Below, one piece after another: positions 40,131 through 48,226 of a stretch of 64,000 nucleotides of DNA (position 1 is the stretch's first letter; every line of letters starts with the position of its first letter). The notes below the pieces were generated by a model. That model worked only from the letters and a program-made list of their open reading frames with translations. It did not search any database and had not been told where the DNA came from. This DNA is from Fodinibacter sp963707895. GTDB taxonomy: Bacteria > Actinomycetota > Actinomycetes > Actinomycetales > Dermatophilaceae. The stretch lies in NCBI GenBank assembly GCA_963707895.1, contig CAVPRS010000011.1, positions 310,001 to 374,000 of the forward strand, in the 5' to 3' direction. The position numbers were made by a program, and so were the translations under genes.

Positions 40131-41597
40131 TCAGCCGGTGACCTCGTCGACCTTCTTCGGCATGAAGGCAGCGGCGATCACCAAGGTCAACGCCACTGCG
40201 AACGACGCCACGAAAACGGCGTGGATGGCGGGGTCGAGCACGCCCGCCGGCAGCGACTCGAGGTCGGTCGGCTCGGACCCCAGCCGGTTGCGCACCACGG
40301 CGTTGGCCAGCGCCCCGAACGCGGCGACGCCGACGGCCGAGCCCACCGACCGGGCGAACAGGGTCGCCCCGGTGGCCACACCGCGCTGCGCCCAGCCGAC
40401 CGACGACTGCGCGGCCACGATGGCGGGGCTCGCGACGTAGCCGAAGCCCAGCCCCATCACGAAGTTGGGGGCGGCGAGGTGCAGCACCGAGCTCGACGAG
40501 TCGACCGTGAGCAGGAGCGCCGCACCGGCGAGCGCGATGACCGAGCCGAGCAGCATCGTCGCTCGGAACCCGAACCGCAGGTAGATCCGCCCCGACGTGG
40601 CCGCCGCGATCGGCCAGCCGATCGTCATCGCGGCGAGGGCGAACCCGGCGACGATCGCCCCGGTGCCCAGCACCCCCTGGGCGAACAGCGGCACGTACGA
40701 GGTCAAGCCGAGCAGCAGTACCCCGACGACGAGCGAGACGGCCATCGCCGCCCCGACCACCCGGTGCCGGAACACCCACAGCGGCAGCACCGGCTCGGCC
40801 GCACGCCGCTCGACGAGCACGAAGGCCACGAGCACGAGCACCGACCCCACGAGCAGGGACACGCTCACGGGTGAGCCCCACGACCAGATCACGCCGCCCT
40901 CGAGCAGGGCCACGAGCAACGCCACGGTGCCGAGCAGCAGCAGCAGGGTGCCCAGGACGTCGACCTTGGGCCGCGCCCGCTCGGGGTCGCGGGCCCGAGG
41001 CGACTCCTCGAACCGGCGCCACAGCTTCCAAGCGGCGAGGAGGCCCAGCGGGAGGTTGACCAGGAAGATCCAGCGCCACGACGCGTAGTCGGCGAACGCG
41101 CCCCCGAGAGTCGGGCCGACGAGCGAGGAGATCGCCCAGACCGCGGCGAGGTAGCCCTGAACGGTCGCGCGCTCGGCGACGGTGTAGATGTCGCCGACGA
41201 TCGTCATCCCGACCGGCTGCACGGCTCCGGCGCCGAGCCCCTGCAGGGCGCGGAAGGCGATGAGGGCGCCCATCGACCACGCCAGCCCGCACAGGAGCGA
41301 GCCCACGAGGAACAGGGCGATGCCGAGCAGCATCACCGGCTTGCGGCCGTAGAGGTCGGCCACCTTGCCGTAGATCGGAACGGACACCGCCTGCGCGAGC
41401 AGGTAGATCGAGAACAGCCACGGGAACTGGCTCAGCCCGCCGAGGTCGCGCACGACCGCGGGCACGGCGGCGGCGAGGATCGTCGCGTCGATGGCCACCA
41501 GACCGGTGCTGAGCATCACCGACAGCAGGACGGGCCCGCGCTCGCTGCGCAGGCCCACGCTGGCCCGGCTGGCTCGGGTCTGGACGGGGGTGGTCAC
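40131..41597 (-). CDS. DHA2 (EmrB/QacA-type) MFS drug exporter
   Basis: A 488-residue transporter with 14 predicted helices, the DHA2 layout. Marks are LSTGLVAIDATILAAAVPAVVRDLGG in helix 1, GKVADLYGRKPVMLLGI in the first loop, FRALQGLGAGAVQPVGMTIVGDIY (motif C-like) and WRWIFLVNLPLGLLAAW after helix 5. Such proteins export hydrophobic drugs and antiseptics with proton exchange. It starts with GTG at 41597. The start lies 92 bases downstream of the cation efflux gene on the same strand. No regulator gene is adjacent. Confidence 0.88.
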   Translation of the reverse strand: MTTPVQTRASRASVGLRSERGPVLLSVMLSTGLVAIDATILAAAVPAVVRDLGGLSQFPWLFSIYLLAQAVSVPIYGKVADLYGRKPVMLLGIALFLVGSLLCGLAWSMGALIAFRALQGLGAGAVQPVGMTIVGDIYTVAERATVQGYLAAVWAISSLVGPTLGGAFADYASWRWIFLVNLPLGLLAAWKLWRRFEESPRARDPERARPKVDVLGTLLLLLGTVALLVALLEGGVIWSWGSPVSVSLLVGSVLVLVAFVLVERRAAEPVLPLWVFRHRVVGAAMAVSLVVGVLLLGLTSYVPLFAQGVLGTGAIVAGFALAAMTIGWPIAAATSGRIYLRFGFRATMLLGSVIALAGAALLLTVDSSSSVLHLAAPNFVMGLGFGYVASPAIVAAQSSVGWAQRGVATGATLFARSVGSAVGVAAFGALANAVVRNRLGSEPTDLESLPAGVLDPAIHAVFVASFAVALTLVIAAAFMPKKVDEVTG

Positions 41598-41689
41598 CTA
41601 CCCGCCAACCCGCTCGCGGCGACCCGCATTCCGGCTGTCCAACGTGACGGATGTCGTGTGCTCGCCCCGGGCGCCCCCCGCGCCGCCGG

Positions 41690-42595
41690 TCACCAGCTGG
41701 TCTCGACGCAGGCGCGCGCGCTGCGCGGCTCGACCTGGATCGTGGCGTGGTCGATCGCGAACCGCTCGCGCAGCATCGCCGCCGCCTCGGTGAGCACCGT
41801 CGTCGGGTCGGCCCCGTCGTCGCAGACGAGGTGCACGGTGGCCACGTGCATGCCCGACGTGAGGGTCCACAGGTGCAGGTCGTGCACGTCGACGACCGCA
41901 CTGACGGCACGCAGCGCCGCCTCGGCCTCGGCAGGAACGATGCCGGCCGGCGCGTGCTGGCCGAGGACGGCGAGCACCTCGCGGCCGAGGAACACCGCCC
42001 GCACGGCGACGAACACGGCGATGGCGAGGGCGATCACGGTGTCCCAGAGCGACGAGCCGGTGGCGGCCACGAGCAGGCCGGCGATGACGACCCCGAGCGA
42101 CCCGACGGTGTCGGCGACCACCTCGAGGTAGGCGCCCTTGACGTTGAGGCTGTCGGTGGCACCGCCGCGCAGCAGCACCAGCGCCACGAGGTTGACGACC
42201 AGGCCGAGGCCGCCCACGACGAGCATCGTGGTCGACGCGACCTCGGGCTCGTCGCCGATCCGGCCGACGGCGGCCACGACGATGTACACGGCCACCCCGA
42301 GCATGAGCAGCACGGCCAGCCCCGAGGCGAAGACCTCGGCCCGGTACGACCCGAAGGTGCGCCGCCCGGTCGTGTCGGGGCGCCCCGCGATCCGGGTCGC
42401 CACCAGCGCCGCCCCCAGGGCGACGACGTCGGCGGCCATGTGGCCGGCGTCGCTGAGCAGCGACAACGAGCCGCTCGCGACCGCCGCCGCGACCTCGACG
42501 ACGAAGAACGCGGCGATCAGCACGAACGCCACGCGCAGCCGCCAGCGGTGCGTGGCGCCCGCGTTGGGCTGGGCGTGACCGTGCCCCGAACCCAT
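41690..42595 (-). CDS. Cation diffusion facilitator (zinc/cobalt exporter type)
   Basis: A 301-residue CDF transporter. It begins with a histidine motif (GSGHGHAQPNAG), has six helices, with metal ligands in SLLSDAGHMAADVVALG (helix 2) and EVVADTVGSLGVV (helix 5), and a C-terminal cytoplasmic domain with VDVHDLHLWTLTSGMHVATVHLVCDD. This pattern (His/Asp pairs) is that of Zn2+/Co2+/Cd2+ exporters like CzcD/ZitB, driven by proton exchange. The ATG at 42595 has a strong ribosome-binding site (GAAGGAGG). It diverges from the M20 peptidase gene. Confidence 0.92.
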   Translation of the reverse strand: MGSGHGHAQPNAGATHRWRLRVAFVLIAAFFVVEVAAAVASGSLSLLSDAGHMAADVVALGAALVATRIAGRPDTTGRRTFGSYRAEVFASGLAVLLMLGVAVYIVVAAVGRIGDEPEVASTTMLVVGGLGLVVNLVALVLLRGGATDSLNVKGAYLEVVADTVGSLGVVIAGLLVAATGSSLWDTVIALAIAVFVAVRAVFLGREVLAVLGQHAPAGIVPAEAEAALRAVSAVVDVHDLHLWTLTSGMHVATVHLVCDDGADPTTVLTEAAAMLRERFAIDHATIQVEPRSARACVETSW

Positions 42596-42670
42596 CACTC
42601 CACCTCCTTCGCGCCCACGCCGAGACCTCTCCTGCACGACGCTACCCGCCGGCCCTTCGGTCGCCCGGCA

Positions 42671-42676
42671 TACAGT
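42671..42676 (+). promoter_or_regulatory. -10-like hexamer TACAGT for the M20 peptidase gene
   Basis: TACAGT lies 7 bases before the ATG at 42684. Confidence 0.5.
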
Positions 42677-42683
42677 GCCGTGC

Positions 42684-43961
42684 ATGCCACGGCCGCAGAC
42701 CTCCGCCGCCGAGCGCCGCGTGCTCGACGCCCTCGACGCGACCGAGCTGGTCGCCACCCTCGTCGAGCTGGTGCGCGTGCCCAGCGTGACCGGCACCGAC
42801 GCCGAGAGCGACCTGCAGCACACGGTCGCCCGGTGGTTCGACGAGGCCGGGCTCGAGGTCGACGCCTGGTCGCTCGACCTCGACGAGCTGCGCACCGATC
42901 CCGACTTCCCGGGCAGCGAGGCGCCGCGGGTCGAGGGTCACGGCGTGGTCGGCACTGCGCCCGGCACCGGTGAGCCCGCCCTCGTGCTCCAGGGACACGT
43001 CGACGTCGTTCCCGTCGGTGACCTCGCGAACTGGCCCGGGGCGCAACCGTTCTCGGCGCGCATCGAGCACGGCGTGCTCCACGGCCGCGGTGCCTGCGAC
43101 ATGAAGGCCGGCCTGGCCGTCAACCTCGCCGTGGCCCGCGCCGTGCACCGGTCAGGCGTTCGCACCGAGCGGAGGCTGGCCCTGCACAGCGTCGTCAGCG
43201 AGGAGGACGGCGGCCTCGGGGCCTTCGCCACCCTGCGCCGCGGCCACCGGGGCGAGGTCGCGGTCATCACCGAGCCGACCAGCGGCCGGATCGTCACCGC
43301 GAACGCCGGCGCCCTCACCTTCCGCATCGAGGTCACCGGAAGGGCCGCGCACGGCAGCACGCGCCACGAGGGGATGTCGGCGCTCGACGCGTTCTGGCCG
43401 GTCCACCTGGCCCTGCGCGACCTCGAGGCGAGGCGCAACGCCGACCGGCACCCGCTCTTCGGGGACAACCCGCTCCCCTACGGCATCTCGGTGGGCACCG
43501 TGAGCGCGGGCGACTGGGCCAGCTCGGTTCCCGACCTCCTCGTCGCCGAGGGGCGGATGGGCGTGCGCCTGGACGAGGACCCCGCACTCGCTCGCAGCGC
43601 CTTCGAGGATGCCGTCGCCGCGGCCGCCGCGGCCGACCCCTGGCTGCGCGACCACACCCCTCGTGTCAGCTGGCCCGGTGGTCAGTTCGCGTCCGGCCGG
43701 CTGGCCGACGGGCACCCGCTCATCGAGGAGGTGGCCGATGCGGTGGAGGCCGTCACGGGCGACCGGCCCACCGAGGCGGCCGCGCCCTACGGCTCCGACC
43801 TGCGCCTCTACACCGGCGTCGGAGGGATCCCGACCCTGCACTACGGCCCGGGCGACGTGCGGCTCGCGCACGCGCCGCGCGAGTCGGTGCCGATCGACGA
43901 GGTGGTCGAGGTGGCCCGGTCACTCGCCCTGGTCGCGGCCCGCCGGCTCGGCGCCCACTGA
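42684..43961 (+). CDS. M20 peptidase (ArgE/DapE family)
   Basis: A 425-residue zinc peptidase/deacylase. Metal-site motifs: LVLQGHVDVVPVGD (His-x-Asp), HGRGACDMKAGLAVNLA (bridging Asp), VVSEEDGGLG (Glu pair) and the late PYGSDLRLY and LAHAPRESVPIDEV (His). The dimerisation domain contains GRAAHGSTRHEGMSALDAFW. ArgE/DapE relatives cleave N-acyl amino acids or succinyl groups, but this group's substrate is not known. The ATG at 42684 is favoured over the in-frame ATG 42675, which would put the TACAGT hexamer too close. It ends 8 bases before the convergent channel gene. Confidence 0.87.
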   Translation: MPRPQTSAAERRVLDALDATELVATLVELVRVPSVTGTDAESDLQHTVARWFDEAGLEVDAWSLDLDELRTDPDFPGSEAPRVEGHGVVGTAPGTGEPALVLQGHVDVVPVGDLANWPGAQPFSARIEHGVLHGRGACDMKAGLAVNLAVARAVHRSGVRTERRLALHSVVSEEDGGLGAFATLRRGHRGEVAVITEPTSGRIVTANAGALTFRIEVTGRAAHGSTRHEGMSALDAFWPVHLALRDLEARRNADRHPLFGDNPLPYGISVGTVSAGDWASSVPDLLVAEGRMGVRLDEDPALARSAFEDAVAAAAAADPWLRDHTPRVSWPGGQFASGRLADGHPLIEEVADAVEAVTGDRPTEAAAPYGSDLRLYTGVGGIPTLHYGPGDVRLAHAPRESVPIDEVVEVARSLALVAARRLGAH

Positions 43962-43969
43962 CGGTCGGA

Positions 43970-45076
43970 TCAGTCGGGCATCCGGAGGGCCTCGTCGGGC
44001 TCGAGCGGCTGGAGCTCACCGAGGCTCTCGGCCACGACGACGGCCGAGTCGCCCCGGGCCAGGCGGAAGTCGGACGACGGGTTGGTCATGGTCTGCCCGT
44101 CGCGGCTGACGGCCAGCAGGGTGGCGTTGTGCTCGCGGCGCAGCCGGGCCGAGAGGTCGTCGAGGTCGAGGTCGGTGTACTCCTCGGGCAGCTCGACACG
44201 GTAGAGCTCGCTGCCGTCACCGCCCGAGACGACGTCGGTCACCAGCTCGGCCAGCCCGGGGTACAGGGCCGTGCGGGCGAGCAGCCTCGAGGCCAGCCGC
44301 GAGGTCACCAGGATCTCGTCGGCGTGCGCCCGGCGCACGTGCTCGACGTGCTTGGGGTTGTTCACCTCGACGACCGTGCGCACCCGTGGGGCCATCGTCT
44401 CGATCGCCAGGACGGTGAGGATCGAGCGCATGTCGGCCTCGTTCGACGCGTCCGACGGACAGATGATCGCGGCTGCCGCATCCGGGATGCCGGCGCGTTC
44501 GAGGTCGGTGGTGCTGGTCGTGTCGCCGCGCACGAAGTAGACGTCCGCCCCGGCCGGGCTGCGCTCGCTCTCGTGCAGCACGACGATGCGCGAGGTGAAC
44601 TCGTCGCCCTGGAGCTCCTCGATGAGCTCACGTGCCGTGGCGTTCCACCCGCAGACGACGATGTGGTCCGAGTAGCCCGATGCGCCCATGCCCTGGCCCT
44701 CCTTCAGGAGGAAGTCGATGACGAAGCCGACGATCGCGGCGGTGAGCGTCGCGACGATCGCGACGCCGAAGAAGGCCAGCAGCCAGCCGATGACGTAGCC
44801 GCCGGGGCTCGTCACGTAGGACGAGTCGCCCGACCCGATGACCGTGGTCACCGACCAGTAGGCCGACCCGACGAGTCCCTGCGCCGACCGCTTCTCGGGC
44901 TCGAGCACCGTGACGAGGAACGCCGAGGCGGCCACGATGACGACGAGCGCGATGACCAGCGTGCGGAAGAAGTGGAAGTCGAGCCCGGCCCGGATCCGGC
45001 TGACGTGGAACCCGACCCGTCGGACGATCGGCAGGTCGCGCACCGCTTCGATGGGCGCACGGAGCACTCGTGCCAT
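43970..45076 (-). CDS. Two-helix ion channel with TrkA-N domain, unusual selectivity filter
   Basis: A 368-residue protein with the layout of a prokaryotic K+ channel: a first helix (TLVIALVVIVAASAFLVTVL, about residues 37-56), a pore loop, a second helix (VIGWLLAFFGVAIVATLTAAIVGF, about 97-120), then an NAD-binding RCK/TrkA-N domain (DHIVVCGWNATARELIEEL) and a C-terminal TrkA-C-like part. The filter reads TTVIGSGDSSY where canonical channels have TVGYGD. The tyrosine is replaced, so selectivity may differ. Ligand gating through the RCK domain is expected from the family. The ATG at 45076 fits best; the frame is open further upstream. Confidence 0.85.
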   Translation of the reverse strand: MARVLRAPIEAVRDLPIVRRVGFHVSRIRAGLDFHFFRTLVIALVVIVAASAFLVTVLEPEKRSAQGLVGSAYWSVTTVIGSGDSSYVTSPGGYVIGWLLAFFGVAIVATLTAAIVGFVIDFLLKEGQGMGASGYSDHIVVCGWNATARELIEELQGDEFTSRIVVLHESERSPAGADVYFVRGDTTSTTDLERAGIPDAAAAIICPSDASNEADMRSILTVLAIETMAPRVRTVVEVNNPKHVEHVRRAHADEILVTSRLASRLLARTALYPGLAELVTDVVSGGDGSELYRVELPEEYTDLDLDDLSARLRREHNATLLAVSRDGQTMTNPSSDFRLARGDSAVVVAESLGELQPLEPDEALRMPD

Positions 45077-45197
45077 GCCGTTGCGCACGTGTCTCACCGC
45101 AAGGCCGTCCGCCGGAGCCCCATCGGCACAGTGTGGGGGGCCACGGCTCGGGTCGACAAGGGTCCGACCAGAGGCGCACGGGTGGCCACCGAGTGGG

Positions 45198-45203
45198 CAC
45201 AAT
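45198..45203 (+). promoter_or_regulatory. -10-like hexamer CACAAT for the DHFR-family gene
   Basis: CACAAT lies 6 bases before the ATG at 45210. It is weaker than the TANNNT examples in the window. Confidence 0.3.
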
Positions 45204-45209
45204 GCCGGG

Positions 45210-45761
45210 ATGGCCCTGTTGCGCTACTCCGCGATCACCTCCCTCGACGGTTACGTCAACGACACGGAGGGAGGCTTCTCCTGGGCGGCCCCGTCCGACG
45301 AGCTGCACGAGGTGGTCAACGCGCAGGAGCGCGAGGTCGGCACCTACCTGCTCGGCCGTCGGATGTTCGAGGTGCTGCGCTACTGGGAGACCGCGCCCGG
45401 CGACGTGCCGGGCCCGATGGGGGAGTACGCCCGGATCTGGCGCGGGCTCGACAAGGTCGTCTACTCCACGAGCCTCGAGGACGTCACCACCGCGCGCACC
45501 CGGGTGGCCGCGTCGTTCGACGTGGCCGCGGTCGAGGAGCTGAAGGCCTCGAGCGTGCTGGACATCAGCGTCGGAGGGCCCACGCTCGCGGCCGCGGCGT
45601 TCCGCGCCGGGCTGGTCGACGAGGTGCACCAGTTCCTGCACCCCGTCGTGGTCGGCGGAGGCACCCGGGCCCTGCCCGACGACGTGCGCCTCGACCTCGA
45701 CCTCGTGGCCGTCGACCGGATCGGCGACGTCGTGCACCTGCACCACCGGGTCCGCCGCTGA
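45210..45761 (+). CDS. Dihydrofolate reductase family protein (RibD C-terminal type)
   Basis: A 183-residue protein with the DHFR/RibD fold. It opens with LLRYSAITSLDGYVNDTEGGFSW, then YLLGRRMFEVLRYWE, KVVYSTSLEDV, and the nucleotide-binding ISVGGPTLAAAAFRAGLVDEVHQFLHPVVVGGGTRAL. Actinobacteria have many such NADPH-dependent reductases of unknown substrate; it is not the true folate enzyme, judging from sequence and context. The gene diverges from the channel gene and converges on the DUF6328 gene. Confidence 0.85.
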   Translation: MALLRYSAITSLDGYVNDTEGGFSWAAPSDELHEVVNAQEREVGTYLLGRRMFEVLRYWETAPGDVPGPMGEYARIWRGLDKVVYSTSLEDVTTARTRVAASFDVAAVEELKASSVLDISVGGPTLAAAAFRAGLVDEVHQFLHPVVVGGGTRALPDDVRLDLDLVAVDRIGDVVHLHHRVRR

Positions 45762-45789
45762 CCCGAGCGCACGGTGTGAGGCGTCGGGG

Positions 45790-46308
45790 TCAGGCGTCGG
45801 GCTCGTCGTCGGCGGACGGTGGCGGGTTGCGCGGGCTGGGGTCGAGCCGGTCGGCCACCCGCGGCACGACGGCCCAGAGCACGGTGAGCACGAGCAGGAT
45901 GGCGCCGCCGGCGACCCAGCCGGCCCGGTCGCCGACCACGAGGTCGACGACGAGCAGCACGACTCCGGAGACGGTGAGCGCCAGCATCGCCAGGCCGGCC
46001 AGCGCGAACCGGTTGCCCGACTCGACGAGCAGCTCGCGACGACGCCGGCGGAAGAGCACCCGGTGCATGGCCACCGGCGCCACCACCAGCCCGGTGGTGA
46101 GCACCGACCCCGCGAGCACGGCGAGGTAGACGTCCCGCTGGAACGCCGTGAGCTCGGGGAAGCGGTTGGAGAACGGCACGGTGAGCAGGAACCCGGTGAG
46201 GATCTGCACGCCGGTCTGGGTGACCCGGATCTCCTGGAGCAGCTCGTCCCAGTTGCGGGTCAGCGTCTCCGGCGACGGCTGCTCGCCCGTCGCCTCCGTG
46301 CGTGCCAT
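45790..46308 (-). CDS. DUF6328 family membrane protein
   Basis: A 172-residue protein: an N-terminal cytoplasmic segment (NWDELLQEIRVTQTGVQILTGFLL, the DUF6328 signature) leading into the first of four helices, then RDVYLAVLAGSVLTTGLVVAPVAMHR, a basic stretch FRRRRR, and two more helices. The C-terminus is Pro/Asp-rich. No function is known. The ATG at 46308 is preceded by AGGAGGGCTCCG, a good ribosome-binding site. It diverges from the acetyltransferase gene. Confidence 0.87.
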   Translation of the reverse strand: MARTEATGEQPSPETLTRNWDELLQEIRVTQTGVQILTGFLLTVPFSNRFPELTAFQRDVYLAVLAGSVLTTGLVVAPVAMHRVLFRRRRRELLVESGNRFALAGLAMLALTVSGVVLLVVDLVVGDRAGWVAGGAILLVLTVLWAVVPRVADRLDPSPRNPPPSADDEPDA

Positions 46309-46368
46309 CGGAGCCCTCCTGTCGCAGGTGGAAAGTCTATGGGCGAGGGGAATGCGAGAGTGGTTCGC

Positions 46369-47418
46369 GTGACCGACGCCGACGTGACGATCGACGGGCT
46401 CCCCTCGGGGCTGTCCGCACGGGTGCCGAACGCCGCCGACGCACCCGATGTGGCAGCGCTGCTGGCCGCCCACCAGCGAGCCGCCAAGGGCTCGGCCGGG
46501 GTCGACCCCGAGGCGGTGCTCGGCCAGCTCGCCGGCGTCGGCTCGTGGACCCGACGGCAGGCCTTGGTCGACGACGCCGACGGGCGGCTGGTCGCGTGGC
46601 TCTCGGTGCACGACCGCGCGTCCGGGCGCACCCTCGTCGAGGTGACCGTCACGCCGGACCTGCCCGAGACGGATGCCGCCGCCATCGCTGCCGCGCTGTT
46701 CGGCGCGGCCGAGCGGCACGCCGTCGACATCGCCGGCGTTCGGGGCGTCCGCTCGACCTTGCTCGACTCCGGCGCGTACGCCGACGACCCCCGTCAGCAG
46801 CAGTGGCTCGCCGCGGCGGGCTTCGAGCAGACCCGCACCTGGCTGCAGATGACCCGCCCGGTGGCGGCCGACGAGGCGGGCGGCCTTCCCGCGCCGCGCG
46901 AGGGGGTCGTCGTGAGGCCCGTCGAGCAGCACGCCGACGGACTCCCCCTCGCCCAGGACCTCCAGACCGTGCACCGTGTCCTCGAGGAGTCCTTCCAGGA
47001 CCACTTCAGCAGCTACCGCGAGAGCTTCCCCGAGTTCGTGATGCGGCTGCGCGAGGACCCCGGACACCGGTGGGACCACTGGTGGCTCGCGACCGTCGAG
47101 ACCGACGAGGGGGTGCTGCCGGCGGGCGCGCTCGTCTCGACGGTGCTGCGCGAGGACGCCCAGGGCTTCGAGGGCAGCTACGTCGACTACATCGGCGTGC
47201 ACCGGCGCGCCCGCGGACGTGGAGTCGCGAAGGCGTTGCTGCACACCGCGATCGAGGATGCCGCACGGCGAGGGCGTAACCGGGTGGGCCTCGAGGTCGA
47301 CGCCGACTCACCCACGGGGGCCGACGGGCTCTACACGTCGATGGGCTGGGTGACCGACTACCGCACCCAGTCCTGGCACCGCGAGCTCGACCTGCGCCGA
47401 GCGGCTCAGCCCGAGTAG
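46369..47418 (+). CDS. Tandem GNAT acetyltransferase, mycothiol-synthase-like
   Basis: About 349 residues in two GNAT halves. The C-terminal half keeps the acetyl-CoA site: YVDYIGVHRRARGRGVAKALLHTAIEDA, then NRVGLEVDADSPTGADGLYTSMGW. The N-terminal half is diverged. The same two-domain build is found in mycothiol synthase MshD, but the match to MshD-specific positions was not checked, and many paralogues exist. GTG 46369 was chosen for a GAGAGT hexamer 7 bases upstream; ATG 46339 is an alternative that adds 10 residues. Its 3' end overlaps the convergent lipoprotein gene by 13 bases. Confidence 0.8.
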   Translation: MTDADVTIDGLPSGLSARVPNAADAPDVAALLAAHQRAAKGSAGVDPEAVLGQLAGVGSWTRRQALVDDADGRLVAWLSVHDRASGRTLVEVTVTPDLPETDAAAIAAALFGAAERHAVDIAGVRGVRSTLLDSGAYADDPRQQQWLAAAGFEQTRTWLQMTRPVAADEAGGLPAPREGVVVRPVEQHADGLPLAQDLQTVHRVLEESFQDHFSSYRESFPEFVMRLREDPGHRWDHWWLATVETDEGVLPAGALVSTVLREDAQGFEGSYVDYIGVHRRARGRGVAKALLHTAIEDAARRGRNRVGLEVDADSPTGADGLYTSMGWVTDYRTQSWHRELDLRRAAQPE

Positions 47419-48083
47419 ATGTCGACGACCAGCCGGGTCGGGTTCCGCAGCACGGACACCTTGAACGGCCGCTTGCCGTCTCGCACGCCGACGAACGCCT
47501 GGCCGTAGCCCTCGAACCCTCCGTAGACCGGTAGCGCCTGGGCCACCACGGTGCCGGCGATCGATGCCGCGGAGGCGTTGCGCGGTCGCGGCGTGCTGTC
47601 CGACGGGATGCCGACGGTGGTGATCATCACCTCGAGGAAGGCGTCGCCGGCCACGTCGACGGCGTCGCCGCTGCCGTCGGCCGTGGGCTCCTCGACGTAG
47701 TGCACCCGGTAGGTCGGCCGCCCGCTGCCCGGGAACTGCCAGACCACCCGGTCGAAACCCGTGTGGTGCCCGACCCGCACGACGCCGATCCCGCCGATGT
47801 TGCCGCCGAGGCCGGGGAAGGTCGGCGAGCTCGCCTCGTCGAGGGTGAACCCGGCCGGCACGGACGCCGTTGCCGTCGCCGACGCGCTCGGCGACGAGGA
47901 CGGGGACGAGGTGGTGGGCGATGCCGACGCGGTCGTCGTCGCCGAGGTGGTGGGGTCGAAGGACACGGTCGGCATCGGGGTCGGCTCGGGGTCCGACGTG
48001 CAGCCCGCGAGGGCCAGTGCCACGACGGACGTGGCGACGACGGCGAGAGTACGGCCGGCGATGACGGTACGGGACGAGCGCAT
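47406..48083 (-). CDS. Secreted lipoprotein with AMIN-like domain
   Basis: A 225-residue exported lipoprotein. The signal peptide ends in the lipobox LALAGC, with the cysteine at residue 28; a Thr/Ser/Pro/Ala linker of about 40 residues follows, then a beta-rich domain (GIGVVRVGHHTGFDRVVWQF, YGGFEGYGQAFVGVRDGKRPFKVSVLRNPTRLVVDIYSG) that resembles AMIN-like domains. AMIN domains bind peptidoglycan or periplasmic partners. The low-complexity linker is typical of cell-wall-spanning lipoproteins. It diverges from the DUF389 gene. Confidence 0.85.
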   Translation of the reverse strand: MRSSRTVIAGRTLAVVATSVVALALAGCTSDPEPTPMPTVSFDPTTSATTTASASPTTSSPSSSPSASATATASVPAGFTLDEASSPTFPGLGGNIGGIGVVRVGHHTGFDRVVWQFPGSGRPTYRVHYVEEPTADGSGDAVDVAGDAFLEVMITTVGIPSDSTPRPRNASAASIAGTVVAQALPVYGGFEGYGQAFVGVRDGKRPFKVSVLRNPTRLVVDIYSG

Positions 48084-48138
48084 GGTGACCTCCTGGCCAC
48101 GACGGTACCGGCGGGGTGGTCGCGGCCCCCGGCGGCTC

Positions 48139-48183
48139 GCCCGGGACCGGCGAGCCCGGGACCGGCGAGCCCGGGACCAGCAC
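48139..48183 (+). repeat. 15-bp tandem repeat, three copies
   Basis: GCCCGGGACCGGCGA occurs twice perfectly and a third time with two changes (GCCCGGGACCAGCAC). It lies between the lipoprotein and DUF389 genes. If DUF389 began further upstream it would encode a short Gly-Glu-Pro-Gly-Thr repeat. Confidence 0.7.
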
Positions 48184-48213
48184 CGGTGCGGCGCCTGCCG
48201 CCCGGCGCAACGG

Positions 48214-48219
48214 CATACT
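48214..48219 (+). promoter_or_regulatory. -10-like hexamer CATACT for the DUF389 gene
   Basis: CATACT lies 7 bases before the ATG at 48227. Confidence 0.45.
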
Positions 48220-48226
48220 CAGCGCC

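Noticed and set aside
45761..45790. Palindrome between the DHFR-family and DUF6328 genes
   Set aside because: CTGACCC and GGGGTCAG around the two stop codons pair for only seven or eight bases; this is too short to separate from chance.
48116..48226. GTG at 48116 as start of DUF389
   Set aside because: It would translate the 15-bp tandem repeat into a Gly/Pro-rich tail not expected in the family, and the CATACT hexamer directly before ATG 48227 favours the shorter form.
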